From Dendrocalamus latiflorus (Eukaryota > Streptophyta > Magnoliopsida > Poales > Poaceae): 64,000 nt of DNA. Numbering within the stretch: the stretch's first letter is position 1; every line of letters begins with the position of its first letter. This document shows positions 37,871 to 48,787 of the stretch, piece after piece. The notes under the pieces are model-generated. The model ran no database searches and was not told the DNA's origin. It saw only the letters and a program-made list of their open reading frames with translations. Where the stretch lies: NCBI GenBank assembly GCA_017311315.1, contig CM029609.1, positions 42,493,166 through 42,557,165 of the forward strand, in the 5' to 3' direction. A program made the position numbers and the translations under genes.

Positions 37871-39550
37871 GCTTCTGACTTCTGGCTTATACTTTTTTTT
37901 AGTTTCGTCCTTCTTTTGGTTTTTTAGCTTTTTTAGATATTTTTATTTTTCCTTTTTTACTTATTCTTTTGTATTATCTATAATGATATAATTTTTTAAA
38001 AAATTAATTATACTAAAAAAGTTAATAATAGTTATAATGTATTTTTAATCGTTAAAGTGAAAAAACCCTAAAAGTATAGGCTTAAAAGCCCAAATGAGTT
38101 GCGTCTCGAGAGGCTATTTGTTGGTAACCCAATGCACACCTAATGATAGGGACAAACAAGTTTCAAGGACAGCGGCGATGTTACGTTCTTTGAAGCCGAT
38201 CCTGCACATATGGGTTTGTCTTTTTCAGCTTTTTAAAGTTGTTTTGACTAACTAATTTTTAAACGGAGTATTTTTTTAACATAGGATTTATTAGTTAATT
38301 ATAGTACATACTGTATGGACTTTATTTATATCGGTAAAAACCACATGTAAATTCCTATATTCATGTCATCTCCAACCCTTCTACACCAACAAAAATATTT
38401 CATCTTCCAGTTTGAAGAGAGGCAAAAGTAGGCCTCCATAAATACAGAAGCTACTCGAATGTGATGACATATAGGTTTTCAGGACCTTCAACGTTACTCC
38501 TCAGGGTCCGAAAGTTTCCAATTCCGTCAGACCTAAGCAAACATCGAGTACGTGGCCAAGTTTGAGCATGAAATAAAGTTCTCTTGTTTATATTTGTTAA
38601 AGTTGACTTCTGCCAATTTTATCTTAGGTGGAGAAGAGTTTATTTTTTAAGTGGTAATTTGGTTGAAGAAAAATATATTGGTACGCATTATAGGAGCCCA
38701 ATAATATAATTGGAAACTCTAGACAAGCTCTTTTTTTTAATAATGGGACAATTGGATAGTGCAATTATCTACTCACCCAACCTACGGTTAGTAGAAATTA
38801 AACTCTGATCATTAACCAGAGTACGTGGTGGCACATCGTTGGACTATGCATTATGCAATGGTTGGCCTCTAAAAATATACTGCCATCAACAAATTAATTC
38901 ACATAGGACACCACTGATAAATTAATAGGAAAAAACTTAAGAAAAATGCTAATCAAAACTACGATGATACTCCTGAAATTCCAATAATTAAGTCGGTACT
39001 GGTGCTACAATTTTGTTAGTTATTGATAATCTACTGGTTTTGGAATCATAAAATCCTGATATTTTCAAGCTAAGATGGTAGGTGCATTTCACGCATTAAC
39101 TAAAATTCAATCAAATGCAGTAGGCACATATAGGTTTTCAGGAAAAACGCAATTGTCGGAAATATCCTCTTTGAATTAAAGTGCCAAACGTAGGTACGTC
39201 TCCACAGGAAGACTATGGTACAATCAATGAAGTTACTGGTGGTTTTTTTTTTGAAATTTTGGCTACAGGTTATAGCTTACAACTATGGTTAGCTTTTAGC
39301 CATAATACAAGCCCTCGTGTGAATGAATAGAATACCGATAAGTCGCTTAAAAACTTATTCCGATAAGCTGCTTCGAAACGGCGATGGAGAAACCATTCCG
39401 TTCGTTTATTTGAATGAGGTCATAAACTATAAGCCATAGAATGACCTTTGATATAGTAGGCCAAGAGCAGCCTTGAAATAAAGAGGTGAGGATTTCCACT
39501 AGACTTAAAACAGTGGTCAGTCAAGCAATCACTAGAAGGTCATAGTGGAT
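37871..39550. other. Intergenic AT-rich DNA
   Basis: No gene recognised. A phrase (AC)ATATAGGTTTTCAGGA recurs at about 38469 and 39128, suggesting a diverged duplication or two copies of one short element; boundaries could not be set. Confidence 0.35.
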
Positions 39551-39554
39551 GCCT

Positions 39555-40510
39555 CGTCATAGACAGTTCTACAGAATCCGTCAGTGTTAAACTGTAGCGT
39601 AGTTATCTCAGACGGTTTTTACTAATATTACCGTCTATGTTGCAACTGATGGTAAGAACCGTTAGTGATGACCTACTTATCACAGACGATTTTTATTACC
39701 GTATATGATGTATGGACTTATCACATATGGTTTGTATGAAAAGCCGTCGGTGATACATCACACTGATGACCTACTTATCATAGATGGGTTGTGAATGGAA
39801 GTGTCTGTGATATTCACTGCATTATTAAATACTCTCATCCCAACAGATATTCTATTTGTTAAGCGGTGGCTTTGGGGCGATTTAGTGAAAGAAGACCAGA
39901 GTTTTGGAAGGGTACTTGTGTATCCATTTGTTTTTAGTGATCTAAGGTTAGTAATTGGTACTATATATATAATGAAATGTATTATATTCTTTCATTCATA
40001 CTCGCTAAGTAAGTTGTACAATTTTTTTATCTAACGGATCCGGCACATACAAACCACCACATAGTTCTTCGTGGAAAAAAGGATTATTAGAGTTAAGAAT
40101 GTTGTGGATGACGAAGAGTACAATCAATTTGATGAGTTGCCTCCATTTGGAGACGGCATTAGGCCCGAGGAAGAACCCAGTGAGGAAGCTAGTTATATGT
40201 GCGCCGATCATCGTGAAGGGCTATTTTTTTAAAGGAAATAGCCAAGTGAAATTTTGAGTTGTAAATCACTTATCTTTACTTATCTATGCTTTGCTTGCTA
40301 GTTTTCAGAAGGCATAGGTAACATTTCCTAAGGCTACCTAGAAAATAGGAAAAATTTTAGCTATACAAAGAACTATCATAGATGGCTTCTAACACTAAAC
40401 CGTCTATGATACGTAGACCATCACAGATGGTTTTTTTATATTAGCCATCTGTGATATATCGAATATCACAGATGGTTATTTTCGAAAACAATCTTGAGAT
40501 GTATGGATGG
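39555..40510 (+). mobile_element. Deleted relative of the CACTA family
   Basis: Degenerate ACAGACGG-type motifs occur at about 39560-39810 (for example CAGACGGTTTTTACTAATATT, TCACAGACGATTTTTATTAC) and 40373-40500 (TCACAGATGGTTTTTTTATA). Between them is a tnp2 C-terminal fragment in plus orientation. Termini and target duplication could not be fixed. The mutated motifs make it clearly older than the 28-38 kb element. Confidence 0.65.
40027..40243 (+). pseudogene. tnp2 C-terminal fragment
   Basis: This nucleotide stretch matches the last part of tnp2 at about 34105-33890 (minus) closely. Both share a GTTCTTC(G/A)TGGAAAAA block, a GTGGA(T/C)GA(C/G)GA-AGTACAATCAATTTGA-type block and a final GGGCTA(T/A)TTTTTAAAGGAAATA block. 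Several indels break the frame. Only this end of the gene survives. Confidence 0.8.
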
Positions 40511-42269
40511 TTCATCCAAAACATTCCCCAAGTTCATCTCTAATGCAATGACAAGCTATTTCACGATAAAAAATTAGTGAGATTAGTTTTTCACAAAAAG
40601 AAATCAATTTTTAATTTTATTTTTTAGTTCAAGAACAATGAGTTATTCATAAGTCCGTAAGCAATACCCAACCCAAGACGAAAAATTCTAGGAGAAGTAA
40701 ACTAATGCTTCAACGAAGAACTAGCATAACTAAATCTAAAACTCAATTTAGATTCAAGATTCAACAAAGAATATTTGACATGTCATGAATTATACTAGGA
40801 GCACTAAAGCAAAACTAGTCATGAGATCAACTATTGACATGCTTTATTTCAATTTTTGCAATTCCACTTGTAATTTCAATTTACTAGCATGATAAAAGCT
40901 AAGACTTTGAAGGAAATTCAAGATAAATCTAGCTATCATAGCACAAACCATGGCAATGAGAAATTTCATGAAACCACTTGTATTAAACATGAATAACAGT
41001 CAGAGCTCTATGGATATTTAGCTAGATTTAGTTGCAGAAATTTAGATGAGCAATATCTTACAATGAATGTAACAAATATTCAAATTCTCCCTCAAACCAA
41101 ACAAGGCAAATAACCTCAAAAAAACCCTCAAAAAGTGAAATAAGAGAAATGCAAGGCCAAAAGAGTACAAGTGAGATAAATCTCAAATTCAACACAAGAG
41201 CACCACTCCAACTTTCTCAACATGGGTTCTAAGGGAAGAGAACCTAAAGCAAGTCAGAAAGATATAAGTTATGGAATTTATACCACTTGTAAGAAAGAAT
41301 TAAACCAATTGTAAAATAGAATATGAGATAAGAGACTACAATCAATTGGAAGAGAAGCTAGGGTCACTAAAGCTCAAACAACAAGCATAAGACAACTAGT
41401 TCAAGAAACAACTCTCGACCAAGAGAAATACAAGCTAAGGAGCAAATTAACACCACTAGGTATCCCAACTACTAGAAACTAGTGACTGAAGAAGCTAGCT
41501 CAACTTAGATAAGATAAAATACTCTAGAAGACCTAAAGGAGAGAGAATAACCTATTCAAACTTAGAACCTCAACTAAGACCCAAATGATATGCAATAATG
41601 ACAATGGGAATCGAGAATATGAAAAGAGCTCAAGAAAAGATACCACTTGTCTAAGTGATCACTTGGTACCACTTGTAGCAATCACCATTTGTAAACCCAA
41701 AGTTAGTATCACTTGTAGATGGCAGTGATGCAAGAGCTTGATGTAGTTCCAAAAGTCATAGACATCACCAGAAGTCCAAGTGAAGAAAATCCTAAAATAG
41801 TATGCATGATCTCCTCACTACCGAAAAAGTCTATCTCAAAGAGACAAGAGCCGTCGGTGCCTCAGTACTGAGGTTATTGATAAAGGATTTGGGAATCCAA
41901 TATCGAGACACACGATGAGCAGGCACAACAGTATAAGAACCATATGAGGGATTAGCATGAAACACATGTGAATGCATACGAGCACTACCTAAAGCTCTCT
42001 TGAGCACTCCTGATCTACCCTTACCCTCTGGTAACCTAAGCCTTTGTGTTGTTGGGCACTAGCAAAAGAGTTATAAAACCCCTATATAAATCTAGGCTTG
42101 GACTTGACACTTGGAACCATAGAAGCTCTAGGTCTAGCTCTAGGTGCACTTTGGACTAATGGCATTCTCATGGAAGCCGTAGTTGGGTTGCTTCTTCTTT
42201 TCATTGCGAGCTCAAGTAGGCTTGTGGTACTCATTTTCCTCCTTGTCTTTTAGCTTGGAACACTTTTGC
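40511..42269. repeat. Probable retrotransposon internal debris
   Basis: AT-rich sequence adjoining the gag fragment on its downstream side (minus strand). The decamer TACCACTTGT or close variants recurs at about 40973, 41281, 41640, 41667 and 41709. Short low-complexity stretches can be read on the minus strand but contain many stops. No pol motif was recognised. Confidence 0.4.
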
Positions 42270-42830
42270 CTAAATGTGGTTTGGTTCACCATACACATAG
42301 CAAAAGAAGTGACCTCCTCTCTTCTTATTCCTCACATTGTGGTAGGCTTTTGTGAATTTTGTGAATATGAGCGCTTTCTCAGGTAGTTTCTCAAGTTGCT
42401 CGCAGCTCTCTTCATGAAAAGCAATCAAGGAAAATTCATATGAGCTAAAATCCAAAGGTTGAGAAGAGTCATTCTTCACGGGGTCGATCAAATGAGCCAT
42501 CGACTTTGACTTTAGGAGATGCGAGATAAAGTCAATCTCATGCACCTTTAACCTCGAGTAGAGCTTATCTAAGGTAAACTCACTTATGACAGTGTTGTCA
42601 TTAATGAATGTAATCTTCATCTCCAAACTTTCACATCTAGAGCACCAACCACTTGCCCCGCATATTTAGACTCGTAATAAGTTAAGCCAACTGCACGAAG
42701 GTTGCTGAGAATCTTGGTGAACATAGCAAACAACTCATTCAAAGATTTACTGAACTTTTGCTCAAATTTTGAGTACTCCTTGAATTGGTTCTCTCACTTT
42801 GATTGCTGTAGAGTCTTCATGATAATCTGT
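42270..42830 (-). pseudogene. LTR-retrotransposon gag fragment (UBN2/copia-type) with zinc knuckle
   Basis: Minus strand. 42830-42620 reads as a gag segment (SLNELFAMFTKILSNLRAVG) in one frame. After a frame break the following segment, 42626-42270, continues with the ISEFTLDKLYSRLKVHE-type motif. It ends at a CYVYGEPNH zinc-knuckle-like motif with a Tyr where the second Cys is expected, followed by a stop. Gag packages element RNA. No intact LTR or pol accompanies it. Confidence 0.65.
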
Positions 42831-45131
42831 TAGAGTTCTTTAGATCTCGTGACTAGAAGTCAAGTGAACTACTCAATCAAACTTAGATCTATTATGCTCT
42901 TGAATCAAGAAATTATGTACCTTATTGTTTTTCTCTACGTCCGCTTACTTTAATGCATCATTTCATAGCGTTTAGTTGTAGCTTTTTCAGGCTTTAATTA
43001 TAGACATATTTGTCCCGTCTCACAACTAGCTAGCTAGATCTTTAAAAGCCCGAATAGATTTGTCAACCACCCGATGCCCAGATATTTTTCTTGTCCTGAT
43101 CGAACTACAGATGATTCGATGTTTTGAAATGTAGTTGAAAATTTGGTTGTGGTGGCATGTTTGTGGCAGTTGGATGGTACAGTTGTGCGTGCTGATGGGT
43201 GTCACGTACTCGAAAATTATAAATCTACTAGGCGAGTCTAGATGTGCATTAAAGTAAACGGAGATATTAACCACAACAATATATAACTGCTTAATCCTGT
43301 TTTCAAAAAAATTGGGCACTGATGTTCTGTTTGGAAGGCGGAAATTTAACAGTGTAACAATTCTATTCTGCAAGATAAAAAAAAATTCTAGCATTCTAAA
43401 TGAGCGTGAAATACTTTGTTTTACTATCGCATCATCTGCTACATCACCAGAAATGACCTAAGTGGGATTCTAATACAAGTTTAATGATCTATCAGACGAC
43501 TTTACAAGGTTAAGAGACATAAGTGAGACTTCGATGTATGTTTAAGGACCTGCGGTGTCATTTTTTTTCCTTTTTTTTAAAAAAAAGCATGAAGCAAATC
43601 TTTTTGGGAATTCTCTATCAAAAACAGAGTAAGAACTTTCGAGAAATTTTCCTTATTTCAATATAGTTAGATCTCATGTTCTGTCAACAATTAAACACTT
43701 GCTTGTTTCTTGATGTTATTATCCAACCACCACGATCTTGAATAGGAAGATCAAATTAAAGAAGAGAAACTTCTAGAGCGAACTGTTTACGAGTCTGCTA
43801 AAAGCAGAATCGTCTCGATCAAGCTACTTTTATTTAAGGCCCGCTCATTTCAGTTTCAACTTCTGATTTCTAGCTTATTTTTTATTATTTATAAATTTCA
43901 TCTTTTTTTGAACTTTTGACTTTTTTGAGCTTTTTTGCCGGTTCTTTTTTTCCCATATTTGTTCACGTTGTCTGTAATAAGCTAACATTTTTTTCTATTT
44001 TTAAATTTTTTAAATTTAATTACGCTAAATAAGTCATCTTCAGCTTCAGTAAAATCTCAGCCGCTATAGTACAATTTTAGCTATAAGTCACAACTTTTCA
44101 GCCCAACCGAGCGGGGCCTACTTGTTTTAGCCGGCATTAATGAAACATGTGGTGTAATTTAAATGTATATTTCACGCTAACTGCGTAAATTATGTAAGTT
44201 CAGAGTCCCCTCGAGCTAATATTGAAGTTTGGCTTAAGTGGGACAGCAAGCTCAATTTTATTTTGTTGCACACAAATCAACTTAACGCATGCTTTAGTAA
44301 CTCTGAACCCCAATTTTGGTTGGATAAGTTAAGGCCTAGAGTTCTGCGAAAAATGAACTGTTTTTCGTGAACTCTTACAAAAAAAAATATTTGTCCTACG
44401 TAGCCCTAAGGCTCTTTTTTTAAAATGATAAATTTGGTAATACAAAGGTAATCGAGTAGACAAATTTCATTAAAGTTTGTACTAGAAGTGGGCTGGGCCA
44501 CAATTAGGCTATAAATTAGGATCAGATTATAGGCTCTGGGTGGGCTATGTTACATTTTAACCTGGTCTGTCCTCTGTTCCTTCTTCTTAAGCTGGGCCTA
44601 TTATGTTCTCTTCTCGTGCTCGAAGGAGACACCAGAGGATCATAGTTGGCTCCACACTCTCAAAAAGAAAAAGGCTTTTCTTAGCTTTCTGTTGAAAGTT
44701 GAAACAAGGATAGTATGTGCTAACATTCATAGTCTCTTTGAAGCAAGCAGCTTTTAGTAGGTGAAGAAATGTTAGGGATATATGTTTGTGGCTCTGCCAT
44801 GCTATGGGCTGATCATTCAGATTTTCAGGGGGTTAAAAATATGTCAATGAGGTTGGCGGCAGTTCCATTCAAGGAGAGGGATGGTCGATAAGGGCAGCCA
44901 GTTGACTGATGGCTTTGTTGATAGCTGACAGAAATTGAAGATTGCTAGAAAAATGTATGCTTATGACCCTAGCTAGCTGCAGGAGTTCCTAGGTAAGGCA
45001 AGCCAAAGTATGACACTGGAAAATTATTGTGCCCTGTGATGCTACATCGTTACGTTTGGTTGATCTTATTGCCAGATATATCTATATCTTCCTACTTGTC
45101 TGCCTCATAATCGCAAAAAAAAAAAGAGATA
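42831..45131. other. Intergenic, with one probable MITE
   Basis: Apart from the short element at 43837-44119, nothing could be supported. The 122-aa minus frame at 43026-43394 has no recognisable domain and is AT-rich. Confidence 0.35.
43837..44119. repeat. Probable hAT-like MITE (about 280 bp)
   Basis: The left end AGGCCCGCTCATTTCAG and the reverse complement of the right end AGGCCCCGCTCGGTTGGG form imperfect terminal repeats around an AT-rich core with TTATTTTTTATTATTTATAA and AATAAGCTAAC-like blocks. The target duplication is unclear (flanks CTACTTTTATTT and CTACTTGTTTT are similar but not identical). Confidence 0.45.
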
Positions 45132-45328
45132 TGAAACAACCCAAAAATTCTTAAAATTTCGAAATTTCTTGAATTTCTTTTTGAATTCGGATTTCTTTTC
45201 CATTTTGGCAATTCCCAGCGAAATTCCGCTTTCCCTTTTGGTCTTTTCCGCCTTTTCCTCTTGCTGGCGCCGCCGTGCGCACTCGCTTCTCCACTGCCTC
45301 TCTGTTCATCGCCTTCATGCGCCGCGCT

Positions 45329-46224
45329 TAGGGATGGAAACGGTCGGAAAACTCCTCAACCGTTTTCTACTTCTACATTTGAATACGAAAACGAAAGCGA
45401 AAGCGGTAAAGCCGGACACGAAAACGAACGCGAACTTACGGAATATCGAGAATTTCGAAAACGAACCAATTCGAACGGAATTATGTCGAACACGGTCGGT
45501 ATACGAAAATTCAATACGGAATACCGACCTGTAGGACCAAGTGCATAACAATTAACAAGTGACCAAGTACATAACAATTACCAAGTGCATGATCAAGTTC
45601 AAGTGCATATAATAATTAACAAGTGCATGACCCTCGGTCTTAAGTATTAACACAATAGCGGACACAAATACAAATACAATACAAGTCTAGAACAAGCAAT
45701 TAACAGCTAGCAGAACATCTACAGTTCATCAGCATTATCCATGAGGTCAGGATCACTTTCCATATCTTTTGCTTCCTCATTGTCCTCCTCAGAGTCCTCA
45801 TCCCCCTCCTTGTCCTTTTCCTACAAGTTTGCAAAGTGAATTAAAATTAGATGTAGCAATAGCATATTTCAGAGCAAGCAGTCAATAAACATACACATAC
45901 CTCAATTTTCAGTTTAGCCACAACATTAGCCAAAGCCTCAACCTCAAGATCACTCACAATTGATCCAACCATTTTAGAATCTGAAAAAAAAATTTTGGTA
46001 TTCCGTATTTCGAACCGAATTTACAATACGGTATATTCCGAATAAAATGTAGAAAAGTAGAAAACGGTCGGAAAACGCCTAAACCGTTTCCGCTCCGTTT
46101 TCGAATTTGGTATTCCGTATTTCGAACCGAATTCGAATTTGTCCGAAAATACGAATTCGATCGGGTCAAATGTAGAAAACGATGCGGTTCGGTACGTGAT
46201 ATTTCCATTCCGTTTTCATCCCTA
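45329..46224. mobile_element. Non-autonomous hAT element nested in LTR A (896 bp), TSD GCCGCGCT
   Basis: Terminal inverted repeats TAGGGATGGAAACGG and CCGTTTTCATCCCTA (one mismatch) are flanked by a perfect 8-bp duplication GCCGCGCT (45321-45328 and 46225-46232). Subterminal regions repeat words such as TATTCCGTATTTCGAA, ACGGTCGGAAAAC and CGAATTCG in both orientations. No transposase frame. Confidence 0.93.
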
Positions 46225-46522
46225 GCCGCGCTGCCGTCTCGTTGGATTGCGGCCGCCTTCGCCCGCGCGTTCGCACCAAGCTGACGTCGTGACCCTGCCA
46301 GTCAGTCGCCCAGCTCCTACTGCTCTCTCCCTCGCCTTGCGTGCTGCTCTGCCCGCTTTCTTCTCTCTCTCGCTACGGCTCTCTACTCCTGGTGACGCTC
46401 TTGCCTCCGTACCACAACGTCAACCCTCGTCAACTATTGCAGAAGCCGTAGAGCCACGTCGCCAGTGCAATTACTCCCTCTGCAAAGCCTTCCTCGTCTT
46501 TTCTTGCCGCACACACGAAAAC

Positions 46523-48787
46523 TGTAACACCCCAGCCATACAATGGCTTGGAATGCTACCAAACTAGTAATGAAACAAGGATAACTAACTACATCTCACA
46601 AAACTTCGGCAGAACCTCCCTTGTATAGTTGTCTATGTCAGAGGTTTACACAAGCAGTTTCAATAAAAATAGACAACCAACAAGTATTATGACTATGACT
46701 AATCAAAATTGACTATATGTTCTAGGACAACCATAGGCCTAGCATCTAGATAAAAAAACAGGAGCATCATAAAAGAATTCTAGTTATTTATTATAGTTTA
46801 ATTCCAGCAAGCATTGGCCATACATGTACTTAAAGTAATTCATTCATCTACTATTTAATTTTCTGCCTTTCCCTCCATTATGGGTGGAACGTGCAAAATG
46901 CAACAAGACTAATCCTTTCTTTCCCCCATGTATACTGATCTCATACGGGTACCTAAAACACAGCAACAACAAAGGTGAGTCCAACGACTCAGCAAATATA
47001 ATAAATGAATAGCAATAGCATACATGCACACCATTCCATAAGAACATCCATTAGTTACTTATAAGTACATGCTATGCAATATGATCAACAATATCTTTCA
47101 CTTTTCTCTTTCTCTTTGCATTTTACCAGTAATGCAAAGTGTGCATCCATCGACACACACTCATGCCTGTACCATCTGGTACAGGGACCAATTGCCCATA
47201 CTCCGCAAGTATGGGGACCTGAGCCCATGCTCTTCAAGCATGGGGACCTTTAGCCCGTCATCAATATGATGGGGACCTCAAATGCTTGGTCATTACATGA
47301 CCAAAACTTCAATAAGCCAGCATGATGCATATGTATGCAAGTCTCAGTTTAATAAAAACGTGCATTCACAACAACCTTGCACAAGGAAAACTTATTCATA
47401 CTACAATATTCACACTCATAAATTTCATAACTTTCAAACAACCATGAACATTACCATATACGCCTTCGACACAATCATAGGCACACAATTGCTCACAATG
47501 TAAATCAATCATATTGTATCCATCATTATACTTGCCTTAACCGCGAGAGAACGAGGGAGGTGCAGAAGGTGCTGCCCCTGGGACCAGTCCACCACCTGAA
47601 TAATAATTATAGTGCATGCTAAGATAACAGTAGTGGACCTTAGACTAAATAAAAACAATCACGAACTCGCAAAAATGCCTAACTCGGTTCCAATCCCCAA
47701 ATCCCACAGGTCGATCTGCCCCCTCTGTGGATAGTCAACTTCAAAAATCCATATATATTGGTACGGAAGTCCAATAAGATGTTCTTAGACTTTCTGGAAA
47801 CATAATTAAATTCTCCATCTAAACCTAGTTGGTGAACCCCCCTGAATCGGCCAAATTATACCCGCACCAGCCAGTTTTCTAAAACATAAATTTTACGTCG
47901 GGTTCTCTGGACAGAATACTAAAAATAGCATAACTTTCAGTACGAATGTCTGATTCACAAGTTCTTGAGCTTCCTGAAAATCTGGGAAAATTATCTTCAA
48001 CTTTCATTATAATGAGCTTCTCTAATTCTCCCTTTTTCTAATCGCCCAACACGATTTACCAAAACCTAACAGAAAACCCACGAATCTGCAGAACAGTCCC
48101 ACTAAAAAAATCATAACTTCTGCTACAGAGGTCCAATAACGTGTTCTAGCACTTCATGAAAAGATGGCGACGTCCTCTACAATACTCCAAAAGACTCCCA
48201 GAACTGAGTACACACGAAACTACATCAAAAGGACCGTCTAACACAAACTGTCCTGAGCAGATCAGAATACCGACATTGCTACAACAATTAAAATATGCCT
48301 CTAACTGGGGGAAACAGGGATTACTCTTGATGAACCGCTGAAGAATACGATGAACACCACGCGAGCTCTCTCTCCCTTCCTTTTCCCTTTTCCCCTTCCT
48401 CCTCCTCTTCTTCTTCTTCCGGGTCAAAAACACCTCCCAGCGACCGATCTCCTTCCTCCACTCGACCGGCAGCAAAGGGGATCTTTTTCACCAACAGCAG
48501 GAGCTTCAATGGAGGAGGGGGTGCTGCTGGACAAGGTGGAGGCGCAAGGGGCAGGGGAGGTGGCGGCCACAAGGGGGAAGGAGGAGAGGGAGAAGGGGTG
48601 GCGACTAGGGTTTGGGGGAGGGGCGCCTCCCCCCTTTTTGACCGGCCACCTCTTGGGCCAAGGCCCAGGCCCAGGTTGCCAGGAATTTTCAGAAATCCCT
48701 CCTCTAAAATCTCTGTTTAACTCTTTTCTATTTGGTCCTTCCCTCCAATTAATCGATTATCTCTTGAATCACTTTTGGGGTATTACA
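46523..48787 (-). mobile_element. Solo LTR of a second gypsy-like family nested in LTR A (2265 bp), TSD AAAAC
   Basis: The ends TGTAACACCCC and GGGGTATTACA are flanked by an exact AAAAC duplication (46518-46522 and 48788-48792). Read on the minus strand it starts TGTAATACCCCAAAAGTG, the usual layout for monocot gypsy LTRs. It holds three imperfect GGGGACCT-bounded stem-loops at about 47180-47280. The frame at 48350-48949 crosses its edge and is not a gene. Confidence 0.88.

Noticed and set aside
43026..43394. 122-aa minus-strand frame
   Set aside because: AT-rich, no domain, no splice or promoter context; likely chance.
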